A DNA stretch of 64,000 bases from Streptomyces sp. NBC_01267 (GCF_036241575.1 NZ_CP108455.1:3220001-3284000); one strand, 5' to 3'. Shown: positions 9,764-18,583, counted from the stretch's first letter. Notes: a model not told the origin generated them from the letters alone. A program made the numbers and translations.

Positions 9764-9780
9764 TCTGACGCTCCGTCAGA
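9764..9780. promoter_or_regulatory. Regulon operator, site 1 (perfect palindrome)
   Basis: TCTGACGCTCCGTCAGA is a perfect inverted repeat with 7-bp arms, 29 bases before the SDR start and 44 before the divergent EthD-like start. It is the best of six related sites in this window (see 43094, 46260, 52089, 61695, 61905), all at promoters of catabolic genes. Confidence 0.65.
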
Positions 9781-9809
9781 CAAACTGCCAGAGTCCGGAG
9801 GGCCCGACC

Positions 9810-10661
9810 ATGGAAACCGACCCCCTGGAAACCCGCGCTACCGAACAGCCCGGCGAACAGCCCACCGGATCGCCTTCCGGTTCGCTCACCGGGAAGACCG
9901 TCGTCGTGTCGGGCGTGGGCGCCGGGCTCGGTCATCAGGTGGCCGCGGCCGTCGTACGGGACGGGGGCAACGCCGTGCTCGGCGCCCGCACCGAGGCGAA
10001 CCTCGTGAAGTGCGCCGCCGAGATCGACCCGTCGGGCGCGCGCACCGCCCTGCTGGCCACGGACATCGGCGACGAGGCACAGTGCGACGCACTGGCCGCG
10101 CTGGCGGTCGAGCGGTTCGGAGGGATCGACGCGGTCGTCCATGTCGCCGCCTGGGACAGCTACTTCGGTGGAATCCAGGACGCCGACTTCAGCACCTGGC
10201 AGGGCGTCATCGACGTCAATCTGCTCGGCACGCTGCGGATGACGCGGGCCTGCCTGCCGGGCCTCAAGGCGCGGGGCGGGGCGGTCGTCATCGTGGGGAC
10301 ACAGTCGGCCGTCGCCGCCCCGTCAGAGGTGCACCAGGCCGCGTACGCCGCGTCGAAGGGGGCGCTCACCTCGGCGATGTACTCGATGGCGCGCGAGCTG
10401 GGGCCGTACCGGATCCGGGTCAACACCGTGCTGCCCGGCTGGATGTGGGGCCCGCCGGTGCAGGCGTTCGTCCAGTTCACCGCGCACACCGAGCAGATCC
10501 CGGAGGCGGACGTCCTGGCGCGGCTCACCGACCGGATGGCACTGCCCGAACTCGCCACGGACGGAGACGTGGCGGAGGCCGCGATCTTCCTGGCCTCCGA
10601 CCGCTCGCGAGCGATCACCGGCCAGTCGCTGCTGGTCAACGCCGGTGAACTGATGCGCTGA
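9810..10661 (+). CDS. Short-chain dehydrogenase/reductase (SDR)
   Basis: The 283-residue protein is a classical SDR with a Rossmann dinucleotide loop SGVGAGLG (34-41) and the catalytic Ser166, Tyr179 and Lys183 (YAASK). A non-conserved Pro/Gly/Thr tail of about 25 residues precedes the fold. The usual NNAG is replaced by HVAAWDS. It probably oxidises or reduces a hydroxyl/keto group with NAD(P). ATG follows GGAGGG. It shares its promoter region, including the 17-bp palindrome, with the divergent EthD-like gene. Confidence 0.9.
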   Translation: METDPLETRATEQPGEQPTGSPSGSLTGKTVVVSGVGAGLGHQVAAAVVRDGGNAVLGARTEANLVKCAAEIDPSGARTALLATDIGDEAQCDALAALAVERFGGIDAVVHVAAWDSYFGGIQDADFSTWQGVIDVNLLGTLRMTRACLPGLKARGGAVVIVGTQSAVAAPSEVHQAAYAASKGALTSAMYSMARELGPYRIRVNTVLPGWMWGPPVQAFVQFTAHTEQIPEADVLARLTDRMALPELATDGDVAEAAIFLASDRSRAITGQSLLVNAGELMR

Positions 10662-10715
10662 ACGGATGCGCTGAACCGATGTACTGAACAGGGACGTCGA
10701 CACCTCCTCTTCTCG

Positions 10716-10743
10716 ACCGCACGGGACCCGCATCCCGTGCGGT
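10716..10743 (+). terminator. Hairpin terminator after the SDR gene
   Basis: ACCGCACGGGA and TCCCGTGCGGT form a perfect 11-bp stem around six bases, followed by CTTTCC, about 55 bases after the SDR stop codon. Confidence 0.8.
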
Positions 10744-11112
10744 CTTTCCGTTCGGCCGCCGAGACCGCTTCGTACCGGCCTCTCCGTACCGACCTCTTCC
10801 TTCCGGCTTCTGCCCTTTGGCCTCTGCCTTCCGGCTGTGTCTGGCGAAGTGCCCGCTCATGGTGTGGCCCCCGTCACTCCGAGAGCAACCGGTCCAGAGG
10901 TCAAGAGCGAGTAAATTCGTTCTACTTGCTGATCCGTGTTCATGCTTGTGACCATTGAAACCCTTGACCCGCCCTTGGCGCAGAGGGTTCAATCCGTGAA
11001 GTCCCCGGTCCCGCACGGGGACTTGGCCCGCACGACGTACTGGCGAAGCGTTTCCCGTTCATCGAGGTTCATCGAGATGAACTCAGTACAGGCGGACCCC
11101 TGGAGGGGGCAC
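10744..11112 (+). other. Upstream region of the symporter gene, no coding sequence seen
   Basis: No credible gene was found here. An imperfect inverted repeat lies at 10954-10993 (ATTGAAACCCT against GAGGGTTCAAT). A tandem GTTCATCGAG pair at 11057-11076 is followed by ATGAAC at 11077-11082, 31 bases before the symporter start. These are candidate control sites; no clear -35/-10 pair was recognised. Confidence 0.5.
11057..11082 (+). promoter_or_regulatory. Direct and inverted repeat GTTCATCGAG x2 plus ATGAAC before the symporter gene
   Basis: Two adjacent copies of GTTCATCGAG are followed by ATGAAC, which is the reverse complement of GTTCAT. The GTTCATC core equals the first heptamer of the repeat in front of afsS (49547), but here the period is 10 rather than 11 bases. 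It may be an activator or repressor site for the symporter; there is no direct evidence. Confidence 0.35.
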
Positions 11113-12705
11113 ATGAACAGTCTCGACTGGACCGTGCTCATCGGTTACTTCGGCGTGATGATCGCGATCGGCGTCTGGTCCCACAAACGTGTGGACGACG
11201 TCAGCGACTTCTTCACCGCCGGCGGCAGAATGCCCTGGTGGCTATCGGGTATCTCGCACCACATGTCCGGCTACAGCGCGGTGATGTTCACCGGGTACGC
11301 CGGAATCTCCTACCAGTACGGCCTCACCTCCATGGTGACCTGGTCGCTGCCGATCGCCATCGGCATCGGGATCGGCGCGAAGCTCTTCGCCCCCCGGCTC
11401 AACCGGCTCCGCTCACGTCTGCACGTGGCATCGCCGCTGGAGTACCTGAAGGACCGCTACAACATCCAGACCCAGCAGGCGCTCGCCTGGTCCGGTCTGC
11501 TGCTGAAGATCGTGGACGTCGGCGCCAAGTGGGCGGCCATCGCCACCCTGTTGGCCGTGTTCACCGGCATCACCATCACCCAGGGCATCCTGATCACCGG
11601 CGTGATCACGGCCGTCTACTGCACGGTCGGCGGCCTGTGGGCCGACGCGCTCACGGAGCTGGGGCAGTTCATCATCCAGCTGATCGCCGGTGTCGCGATG
11701 CTGGTCGCCACCATGGGCAAGCTGGGCGGCTTCAGCGCGATCTGGACCGTCTGGGACAAGTTGCCCAGCGGCCACACCGACCCGACGGCCGGGCCGTACA
11801 CGGTGACTTTCCTGCTGGCGTACCTCTTCATCAAGACCTTCGAGTACAACGGCGGCATGTGGAACCAGGCCCAGCGCTACATGGCCACCGACTCCGCACG
11901 CTCCGCGACCCGTTCGGCCACGCTCTCCTCCCTGCTGTGGCTGGTGTGGCCCGTGGTCCTCTTCTTCCCCATGTGGTGTGCCCCGCTGCTGGTGCACGCG
12001 CAGAAGCCGGACGCGTCCGACTCGTACGCCCTGATGACCGAGTCGCTACTGCCGCACGGGCTGCTGGGCCTGGTCGTCGTCGGCTTCTTCTCGCACACGA
12101 TGGCCATGTGCTCCTCCGACGCCAACGCCATCTCGGCCGTCTTCACCCGGGACATCGCCCCGGCCGTCTCCCGGGCGGCCCGCGAGTGGAGCAGCCGCAC
12201 CGGTCTGCTGGCCGCGCGGGTCTCGACGCTCGGCTTCCTGGCCCTGTCGATGGCGCTGGCGACGCAGATCAACTCGCCGACGTTCAAGGACATCATCTCG
12301 GTGGTCATCAAGTGGGTCGCCGGTCTGATGGGCCCGATCGCGATCCCGTTCATGCTCGGCCTGCTGCGCAGCTTCCGGAAGTCCGGGCCGACGGCGGCGC
12401 TGGTCAGCTGGGCGGCCGGGCTGCTCGCGTTCTACTTCACCAACTACCACCTGGACGGCTCGGTCAACACCGGTGTCGCGCTGGAGTGGCAGGTCTCGCT
12501 GCCGCTGGCGATCTCGCTGGTGCTCTACGTCCTCATCGGCTTCGTGAAGCCGGAGGACACCCCGGAACGCGACGCGATCATCGCGAAGGTGAACGCGGAC
12601 GGCGACGGTCCGGACGGGGCCGGGGCGGCTGTGCCGGCGCAGGCCGGGGCGCGGGACGGGGCCCGGGACAGGAAGGTGACGGGGCGCGAAGGCGCGGACG
12701 GCTGA
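11113..12705 (+). CDS. Sodium:solute symporter (SSS family)
   Basis: The 530-residue protein has about 13 membrane segments and the SSS pattern: an N-terminal SLDWTVLIGYFGVMIAIGVW, then SDFFTAGGRMPWWLSGIS, and a central LADALTELGQF-like helix (LWADALTELGQFIIQ). The family couples sodium entry to uptake of sugars, amino acids, carboxylates or vitamins; the substrate cannot be inferred. The C-terminal 45 residues are Gly/Ala/Asp/Arg-rich and cytoplasmic. ATG 11113 follows GGAGGGGG; earlier starts lack a ribosome site. Confidence 0.9.
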   Translation: MNSLDWTVLIGYFGVMIAIGVWSHKRVDDVSDFFTAGGRMPWWLSGISHHMSGYSAVMFTGYAGISYQYGLTSMVTWSLPIAIGIGIGAKLFAPRLNRLRSRLHVASPLEYLKDRYNIQTQQALAWSGLLLKIVDVGAKWAAIATLLAVFTGITITQGILITGVITAVYCTVGGLWADALTELGQFIIQLIAGVAMLVATMGKLGGFSAIWTVWDKLPSGHTDPTAGPYTVTFLLAYLFIKTFEYNGGMWNQAQRYMATDSARSATRSATLSSLLWLVWPVVLFFPMWCAPLLVHAQKPDASDSYALMTESLLPHGLLGLVVVGFFSHTMAMCSSDANAISAVFTRDIAPAVSRAAREWSSRTGLLAARVSTLGFLALSMALATQINSPTFKDIISVVIKWVAGLMGPIAIPFMLGLLRSFRKSGPTAALVSWAAGLLAFYFTNYHLDGSVNTGVALEWQVSLPLAISLVLYVLIGFVKPEDTPERDAIIAKVNADGDGPDGAGAAVPAQAGARDGARDRKVTGREGADG

Positions 12706-12755
12706 CGGCTGACGGCAGTTGGCAGTTGGCTGACGGCAGTTGGCCTTACGGACCC

Positions 12756-12805
12756 GGTGGGGCCCGCCTCTGACAGCCCGAGCGGCTTCAGGGGCGGGCC
12801 CCACC
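12756..12805. terminator. Bidirectional hairpin terminator between convergent genes
   Basis: GGTGGGGCCCGCC and GGCGGGCCCCACC form a perfect 13-bp stem with a 24-base loop between the converging symporter and ADP-ribosylglycohydrolase genes. Confidence 0.65.
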
Positions 12806-12875
12806 CGTACGTGCTCCACCGGTACGTGCTCCACCCGTACGTGCTCCACCGGTACAAGCCCCATCCGTACGTGCC
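12801..12875. repeat. 15-bp tandem repeat, five copies
   Basis: Five successive 15-bp units with the core CCACC(C/G)GTACGTGCT run between two convergent genes. The unit length is a multiple of three, so several frames stay open, but no start signal or conservation suggests a protein. Confidence 0.8.
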
Positions 12876-12896
12876 CACCCGTACTCACGTGCCCGG

Positions 12897-14012
12897 TCAC
12901 CCCCGTGGGTACCGCGCCAGCCACCCCGGTGTGGTGAGTGCGGGCCCGTGCAGTGCCGGACCCTGGGTCATCTCCATGGCGAAGTCGTCGGCGAGTTCGA
13001 GCACGGTGGCCCGGCCCTCCAGCTCCGACAGCCAGGCGGGCGGCAGCGCGGTCTCGCCGTGCAGGGCGCCCAGCAGGCTGCCACAGATCGCGCCGGTCGC
13101 CTGCGAGGGACCGCTGTGGTTCACCGCGAGCCGCAGCCCGTGCCGTACGTCCTCGCCGACCAGCGCGCAGTACACACCGATCGCGAGCGCGTCCTCGGCC
13201 AGCGAGCCGTCGCCGAGCTTCTCGACCCGCTCCGGGTTCGGCATGCCCTGGCGTACGGTGCCGAGCGCGTGCTGCAGGGCGTCGGTGACCGGCTGGTGCC
13301 CCGGGCGCGGGGTCAGCTGCCCGAGCGCCTGCTGCACGGCCGCGTCGAGGCTGTCCCCGCGCGCCAGCCCGTGCACGATCACGGCGAACGCCCCGGCGCT
13401 GAGACACCCGGTCGGATGGCCGTGGGTCTGCGCGGCGCACTCGACGGCCAGTTGGAAGACGAGCCCCGGCTCCCACCCGACGAGCAGCCCGAAGGGCGCG
13501 GACCGGCTGACGGCAGAGGCGTCCCGGGCCTCGGGGTTCTTGGGCTTCTCCAGGGTCCCCATCACCTCGTCGCCGAACCCGTTCAGACAGGCCCGCGCCG
13601 GGTCCCTGCGCTGGTACAGCCACTCCTCGCAGCCGAGCCAGCCGTTGTCCGCACGGCGCTCGTCGGGCCCCCAGTCACGCTGGGTGGCGGCCCACCGCAG
13701 ATGCGCGCGGTGCACATCGGTGGGCGGGTGCCAGGCGCCCGTGTCGCGGCGCACCTGGGCCCGGATCAGCCCGTCCACGGTGAACAGGGAGAGCTGGGTG
13801 ACGGCGGTCACCGCACCACGTCGGCCGTGTACGGGAGTGAGGTCGGTGAGGGCGCCGGCGCCGTGGGCCTCCCGTATCGCTGCCAGGCTGAGCCCGGCGA
13901 CACCGGCGCCGAGCGCGTCACCGAGAGCACCGCCGAGCAAACAGCCGCGAACACGACTGCGGAAGTCCTGCTGCTCCGCACGGCCCCAGAGGGCAGCGGT
14001 CCCTGTGCTCAC
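12897..14012 (-). CDS. ADP-ribosylglycohydrolase family protein
   Basis: The 371-residue protein carries the DraG-type pattern: N-terminal GCLLGGALGDALGAGVAG, and further on SGPSQATGAICGSLLGAL, where the family has metal ligands of the binuclear site. Enzymes of this family remove ADP-ribose from proteins or small molecules. The usual GDAxG(A/S) with the second Asp and the C-terminal DTD-like motif appear altered (SGPSQATG), so activity is uncertain. GTG 14012 is chosen because GGGGAGGGG lies just upstream; longer starts extend into a promoter-like region. Confidence 0.75.
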   Translation of the reverse strand: MSTGTAALWGRAEQQDFRSRVRGCLLGGALGDALGAGVAGLSLAAIREAHGAGALTDLTPVHGRRGAVTAVTQLSLFTVDGLIRAQVRRDTGAWHPPTDVHRAHLRWAATQRDWGPDERRADNGWLGCEEWLYQRRDPARACLNGFGDEVMGTLEKPKNPEARDASAVSRSAPFGLLVGWEPGLVFQLAVECAAQTHGHPTGCLSAGAFAVIVHGLARGDSLDAAVQQALGQLTPRPGHQPVTDALQHALGTVRQGMPNPERVEKLGDGSLAEDALAIGVYCALVGEDVRHGLRLAVNHSGPSQATGAICGSLLGALHGETALPPAWLSELEGRATVLELADDFAMEMTQGPALHGPALTTPGWLARYPRG

Positions 14013-14206
14013 CCGGCCCCTCCCCGTCGGTCCGTCCGTGTGCGACTGCGCAGCACTGTAATCGAACCGGAACGGTCGGTTGAAGGTGCGATCCGGGTAC
14101 GCGTAGGAATGTGATTCGGCGTCCTGCTGGTCGTTTTTGACCGGCAGAGGACGGTCCCACGATGTACGACATCCAGGGACCACGAAGGCTCCTCCATAGT
14201 GGCGTC

Positions 14207-14491
14207 ATGACAACCACGACCATCCAGGTTCCGGAAGAGACCCGCGATCATCTTGCCCAACTCGCCGAGGAGCGGGGCCTGGGCCTGGGCCGACTCGTCG
14301 CGCAGATCGCCGCGCGGCAGCCCAGCGCCGCCCAGATCGCCGAGCGTGTTGCGACCACCCGGCAAGTGCTGCGGGACCGCATGGGCTGCACTCTGACCGA
14401 CGAGGAATGCGAGCAGGGCCCGAACGTACTGGCCCATGTGTACGCCCTGGCCGCCGGGAAGATGCACTCGGAATGGACCCGAGGAGCGTAA
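14207..14491 (+). CDS. Ribbon-helix-helix antitoxin-like protein, orphan
   Basis: The 94-residue protein starts with TTTTIQVPEETRDHLAQLAE, a ribbon-helix-helix strand and helix of MazE/CopG type, followed by a helical tail. No toxin gene adjoins it: the next gene is a thioesterase. There is no ribosome site before ATG 14207, but CATAGT lies six bases upstream, which would suit a -10 box and a leaderless transcript. It could be a solitary regulator. Confidence 0.65.
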   Translation: MTTTTIQVPEETRDHLAQLAEERGLGLGRLVAQIAARQPSAAQIAERVATTRQVLRDRMGCTLTDEECEQGPNVLAHVYALAAGKMHSEWTRGA

Positions 14492-14561
14492 ATCACCGTC
14501 TCCGCTTCCCTGCCCCGTCCGTCCATCTCATTCCGTCCGTCCGTCCACTGAAGGAGCGCCC

Positions 14562-15020
14562 GTGGAAGACCAGACACCGCACGAACCGGCGAGCGCTGAG
14601 GTACAGGCCCGGGTCCAGGCCAGTTTCGACCGTCAGGGGCTGATGGCCCATCTCGGCGCGCGCCTGGCGCACATCGGGCCCGGCCGTGTGCACATCGTGC
14701 TCCCGAATCGGCCGGAACTGACCCAGCAGCACGGCTACTTCCACGCGGGCGCCACCAGCGCCGTCGCCGACAGCGCGGGCGGCTACGCCGCGTTCACCCT
14801 GTTCCCCGAGGACACCTCGGTGCTCACGGTGGAGTACAAGATCAACCTCCTGGCACCCGCCGAGGGCGATCACATCGAGGCGGTCGGTACGGTCCTGAAG
14901 CCCGGACGGACGCTGACCGTCTGCCAGTTGGAAGTGTTCGGGGTCCAGGGCGACCGGCGGACGCTCGTGGCGACCGGTCAGCAGACACTGATCTGCGTGA
15001 AGGGCCGATCCGAACAGTGA
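14562..15020 (+). CDS. PaaI-type hotdog thioesterase
   Basis: The 152-residue hotdog-fold protein has the family pattern: QHGYFHAGATSAVADSAGGY, which holds the catalytic region (usually HGG...D/N), then LTVEYKINLLAPA and VCQLEVF. PaaI-like enzymes hydrolyse acyl- or aryl-CoA thioesters in the cytoplasm. GTG 14562 follows AAGGAGCGCC. It lies 70 bases after the antitoxin-like gene on the same strand and may be co-transcribed. Confidence 0.85.
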   Translation: MEDQTPHEPASAEVQARVQASFDRQGLMAHLGARLAHIGPGRVHIVLPNRPELTQQHGYFHAGATSAVADSAGGYAAFTLFPEDTSVLTVEYKINLLAPAEGDHIEAVGTVLKPGRTLTVCQLEVFGVQGDRRTLVATGQQTLICVKGRSEQ

Positions 15021-15063
15021 CCGGCGCGGCCGGCGCCGCAATCGACGCCGGACGCCGGACGCC

Positions 15064-16290
15064 TCAGGCACCGTCCGTGGTGAACGGCCCCCCGGGCCCG
15101 AAGACCAGCGCGCCGAACCGTTCGCCGATGCGGTGGTGGGTGGCCGCGTCCGGGTGGAGCTGGTCGGGCAGCGGCAGTTCGGCGAAGTCGGCCTCGCCGT
15201 ACAGCTCGCGGCCGTCGAGGTAGTACAGGTGCGGGTCGTCCGTCGCCCGCTGCTTCACGATGCGGCTCAGCTCGTCCCGGACGACGTTGAGCGTCAGCTT
15301 CCCGGCCGCCCGCTCGGCGGGGTCGCCCGCGGCCATGAACTGGAGCCTCCCCTCGCTGAGGTTGCTGAAGTCCGGTGCGCTGGGGCCCGGGGTGTCCTCG
15401 TGGATGGGGCACAGGACGGGCGAGACGACCAGGAGCGGCGTGGTCGGGTGCCCCTCGCGGATCGTGTCGAGGAAGCCGTGCACCGCCGGGCCGAAGGCGC
15501 GAAGGCGCATCAGGTCGGCGTTGACGATGTTGATGCCGATCTTGACGCTGATCAGGTCCGCGGGGGTGTCGCGCAGCGCACGGGCGGTGAACGGGTCGAG
15601 CAGCGCGCTGCCGCCCAGGCCCAGGTTGATCAGTTCCACGCCACCGCGCGAGGCGGCGAGCGCGGGCCAGATGGTGGTCGGGCTGGCGGCGTCCGAGCCG
15701 TGGCTGATCGAACTCCCGTGGTGCAGCCACACCTTGCGTCCCCGGTCCGTCGCGGGCTCGACGGGGGCGTCGGTGCGCAGCGCGACGAGTTCGGTGATCT
15801 CGTTGTACGGCAGCCAGATCTCGACGTCCTTGACGCCCTCGGGCAGCCCCGGGAACCGTACGGTGCCGACCGGCCCCGGACGGTTCTCCACGGACCCGGT
15901 GGTCATGTCCACCAGCCGTACGTTCCCGCCGTTCACACCGGCCTGCCCGGCGAGGCGGCCGTCGACGAGCAGGTCGTACACCCCGTCGGGCCGGGGCGGG
16001 GCGCCCACGTAGGCCATCTTCGTACGGAGGGTGTCCAGCTCGACGGCAGTGGCACGGGTACGGAACACCAGCCGTACGCCGGAGGGCTGGGCCTCCGCCA
16101 TGGCCAACTGCCCGTCGGCGCACTGCGCACGGGCCCGCGCGGGCAGCCGGTGCGGCAGGAGCCCGTGCTCGGTGCGCTCCAGGTCCAGGGCGCCGCGCAG
16201 CAGGTCCTCGGTGACGGGCGTCGTGATCCAGTTCTGCTCTGTGTCCGTGGTGTCCATGGTGTCCGTGGTGTCCGTCGGGTCCGTGGTCAT
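15064..16290 (-). CDS. SGNH/GDSL hydrolase
   Basis: The 408-residue protein has an N-terminal beta-sandwich-like domain and a C-terminal SGNH hydrolase domain. Visible blocks are WLHHGSSISHG (nucleophile Ser), INLGLGGSAL (Gly block), VKIGINIVNADL (Asn block) and PDQLHPD (Asp-x-x-His). No signal peptide is seen, so it probably acts inside the cell as an esterase or deacetylase. Residues 2-16 form a Thr/Asp repeat from a short DNA repeat. ATG 16290 is likely; GTG 16314 is an alternative. The TetR gene 102 bases upstream on the same strand probably regulates it. Confidence 0.85.
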   Translation of the reverse strand: MTTDPTDTTDTMDTTDTEQNWITTPVTEDLLRGALDLERTEHGLLPHRLPARARAQCADGQLAMAEAQPSGVRLVFRTRATAVELDTLRTKMAYVGAPPRPDGVYDLLVDGRLAGQAGVNGGNVRLVDMTTGSVENRPGPVGTVRFPGLPEGVKDVEIWLPYNEITELVALRTDAPVEPATDRGRKVWLHHGSSISHGSDAASPTTIWPALAASRGGVELINLGLGGSALLDPFTARALRDTPADLISVKIGINIVNADLMRLRAFGPAVHGFLDTIREGHPTTPLLVVSPVLCPIHEDTPGPSAPDFSNLSEGRLQFMAAGDPAERAAGKLTLNVVRDELSRIVKQRATDDPHLYYLDGRELYGEADFAELPLPDQLHPDAATHHRIGERFGALVFGPGGPFTTDGA

Positions 16291-16392
16291 CTCAGGTCTT
16301 CTCCTCTTCTCCACCTGGTGGTCAATGAGTCGTGAGGGGCGAGAGGCGAGGTCGGCCCGGGTCGGGGCTCGCGCCGTCCGTAACAGCCCCGG

Positions 16393-16962
16393 TCAGGGCG
16401 CGGGCCAGTTCCGCAGCAGGGCGTCGAGGGCGTCGATGATCCGCGACCACGTCTCCTGCGAGTCGGGGGCGCTGTGGCTGAAGCCGCCCCCCAGCTCCAG
16501 GCTGATGTAGCCGTGGAAAGTGCCGCCGAGGAGCCGGACCGCGTGCGTCTCGTCCGGCTCCGTCAGGTCGTAACCACGCAGGATGGCCCGCGTCATCTGC
16601 GCGTGCCGGACGCCCGCGCTGGCGGCTGCCGTCTCCGGGTCGAGCCTCATCCGGGTCGCGGCGTAACGGCCGGGGTGCTCCTGCGCGTAGTCGCGGTAGA
16701 CGTTCCCGAGGGCGGCCAGGGCGTCCTTCCCAGCCCGGCCCGCCATGGCGGCGGCGCCCCGGTCGGCCAGCTCCTCCAGGGCGAAGAGGGCGATGCCCGT
16801 CTTGAGGTCCTGCGAGTTCTTCACGTGCGAGTAGAGACTCGCGACCTTGACGTCGAACCGCCTGGCCAGCTCCGAGACGGTCACCTGCTCGAAGCCGACC
16901 TCGTCGGCCAGTTCCGCTCCCGCCTGGATCAGGCGTTCCCTGGTCAGTCCTACACGTGCCAT
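16393..16962 (-). CDS. TetR-family transcriptional regulator
   Basis: The 189-residue repressor has an N-terminal TetR helix-turn-helix (LTRERLIQAGAELADEVGFE, LARRFDVKVASLYSHVKN) and a ligand domain of the type with YRDYAQEHPGRYAATRM. ATG 16962 follows GGGAGGCA. A 23-bp palindrome at 16997-17019, just upstream, is a likely operator for self-repression and for the following SGNH hydrolase gene. A decayed relative lies at 1278-1433. Confidence 0.88.
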   Translation of the reverse strand: MARVGLTRERLIQAGAELADEVGFEQVTVSELARRFDVKVASLYSHVKNSQDLKTGIALFALEELADRGAAAMAGRAGKDALAALGNVYRDYAQEHPGRYAATRMRLDPETAAASAGVRHAQMTRAILRGYDLTEPDETHAVRLLGGTFHGYISLELGGGFSHSAPDSQETWSRIIDALDALLRNWPAP

Positions 16963-16996
16963 ATCCTGCCTCCCGTTCACCAGAAGCCAGTATGCA

Positions 16997-17019
16997 TTTA
17001 CCTAACACCTTTAGGCAAA
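16997..17019. promoter_or_regulatory. Candidate operator of the TetR regulator
   Basis: TTTACCTAA and TTAGGCAAA are inverted 9-bp arms (one mismatch) around CACCT, 34 bases before the TetR start. The AT-rich sequence stands out in this GC-rich DNA. Confidence 0.55.
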
Positions 17020-17045
17020 TAGCTCAGGCGCGTCGGTCACCGTCA

Positions 17046-17366
17046 TCACTCCCCCTCGACTCCGCAGTGCGCCGCACCCGCCCCGTCGTCACCGATGCGG
17101 GCACCCCGGCTGCACGCGACACGGAGCACATCCCCCAGCGACTCGGCGGCCCGGGTGAGCGCGAACCGCACGGCGCGCTCACCCGCCGCCCGATCGGCAA
17201 GCACGGCGAGCGACCCCTCCAACACCAGCTCGGCGGAGTCGATTTGCTGCTCCTCCAGGTCGTCGGCCAGCCGGGACAGCATGCTGCGGGGGTTGTCGCT
17301 GCTGAGGTAGCAGGGCTTGCCTTCCGGGGTGGTCCACGGGAGCAGACGGAGCAGGGAATCAGGCAT
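17046..17366 (-). CDS. Conserved small protein next to an XRE/DUF397 pair, unknown function
   Basis: The 106-residue acidic protein starts MPDSLLRLLPWTTPEGKPCY and has a helical middle (DDLEEQQIDSAELVLEG). Proteins of this type are common in Streptomyces beside XRE/DUF5753 genes, and here it is divergent from one at 17514. No catalytic motif or membrane segment is visible. Function unknown. Confidence 0.65.
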   Translation of the reverse strand: MPDSLLRLLPWTTPEGKPCYLSSDNPRSMLSRLADDLEEQQIDSAELVLEGSLAVLADRAAGERAVRFALTRAAESLGDVLRVACSRGARIGDDGAGAAHCGVEGE

Positions 17367-17513
17367 GTCGGTGCCTCACGGGAGTGGGGGTGGACGGGTC
17401 GAGATCACACTGACGAGCGGCGATTACCGTTCGTGTCCCGATGATTACGGCTTGCCCCTACGCTCGGAAAGAGACGCGCGATTGCCTTCGCGCACGGCAA
17501 CGGGAGGGACGCG

Positions 17514-18341
17514 ATGGCCGACGAAGTCACCGCTGTAGAAGAGGGGTCGGGGCGCGCGGCGCTCGGGCGAACCCTGCGGTATCTGAGGGAGAAATCCGGG
17601 AAATCACTGAGCCAGCTGGCCGGCGAGACGCGGTACGACAAGAGCTATCTGTACCGGCTGGAGGTGAGCCAGCGGCTGTCGAAGCTCGCGGTGATGGAGG
17701 ACCTGGATCGGCACTACGAGACCGGGGGGTTGCTGGTGCAGCTATGGAAGGTGGCTCGGCGGGAGGTGTTCAAGAACAAGTACAAGGAAGTCGTACGGCT
17801 GGAACTCACCGCCCGGATCATGCACGTCTTCACTCTTGGGCTCCCCGGGCTGTTGCAGACCGAGGAAGTGGCTCGTGCACTGTTGTCCGGGGATCAGGAA
17901 ACGGAGAGCGAGGCAGAGCTCGTGGAGGACCAGGTCATAGCGCGCCTGGGTCGGAAGCAGTTGCTCTACCGCAATCCGGCTCCCTCGGTCCGGATCATCA
18001 TGGACGAGTACGCGCTACGACGGTCGGTGGCTGACGCCGAGGAGTGGGAAGCACAGCTGGAGCACCTCATCGAGGTGGCCGAGTTGCCGTTGGTCACCCT
18101 TCAGATTCTGCCCTTCTCTGCAGGAGCCCATCATTTGATGCACGGCTCACTTACCCTGCTGTGGCAGGAAGATGGGAGCGCAGTTGCCTACACGGAGGGC
18201 AATCGGTGCGCCGAGTTGATGGAAGATCCGGCCGACGTCACGCGAGCCCGTCTGTCCTACGATCGGCTGCGAGATCTGGCGCTGCCCCCGTCCGACTCCA
18301 TTGCTTTCATCAGGGGCGTCCTGAAGGAGCACAGAGAATGA
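17514..18341 (+). CDS. XRE-family regulator with DUF5753 domain (second pair)
   Basis: The 275-residue protein has an XRE helix-turn-helix (LRYLREKSGKSLSQLAGETR, YDKSYLYRLE) and a DUF5753 domain (LGLPGLLQTEEVARALLSG, PLVTLQILPFSAGAHH). ATG follows GGGAGGGAC. The stop codon overlaps the start of a DUF397 gene by four bases, so the two proteins are translationally coupled, as expected for an interacting pair. Confidence 0.88.
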   Translation: MADEVTAVEEGSGRAALGRTLRYLREKSGKSLSQLAGETRYDKSYLYRLEVSQRLSKLAVMEDLDRHYETGGLLVQLWKVARREVFKNKYKEVVRLELTARIMHVFTLGLPGLLQTEEVARALLSGDQETESEAELVEDQVIARLGRKQLLYRNPAPSVRIIMDEYALRRSVADAEEWEAQLEHLIEVAELPLVTLQILPFSAGAHHLMHGSLTLLWQEDGSAVAYTEGNRCAELMEDPADVTRARLSYDRLRDLALPPSDSIAFIRGVLKEHRE

Positions 18342-18544
18342 ACCGCACGCCCGACCTCTCCAATGCCTGCTGGCGCAAGTCCAGCTACAGCGACGGCGGC
18401 CTCAACAACTGCGTCGAGGTAGCCGACAACTTCCCCGGGCTCATCCCCGTACGCGACAGCAAGGCCCCCACCGGCCCCGCGCTCGTCTTCCCAGCTGCCG
18501 CCTGGACGGCCTTCGTCCAGGACGTACGGGCAGACGCACCGTAA
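18338..18544 (+). CDS. DUF397 protein (partner of the second XRE regulator)
   Basis: The 68-residue protein has NACWRKSSYSDGGLNNCVEV, VRDSKAP and AAWTAFVQDV, the three DUF397 blocks. ATG overlaps the upstream TGA (ATGA); AAGGAG sits eight to nine bases before. It probably modulates the DNA binding of its partner. Confidence 0.87.
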   Translation: MNRTPDLSNACWRKSSYSDGGLNNCVEVADNFPGLIPVRDSKAPTGPALVFPAAAWTAFVQDVRADAP

Positions 18545-18583
18545 GCAGCCTGACGGGCGAGTTCCGAAGCGGAACGTGTAGGC

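Noticed and set aside
12706..12896. A peptide encoded by the 15-bp repeats
   Set aside because: Frames stay open only because the unit is divisible by three; a terminator stem overlaps and no start signal exists.
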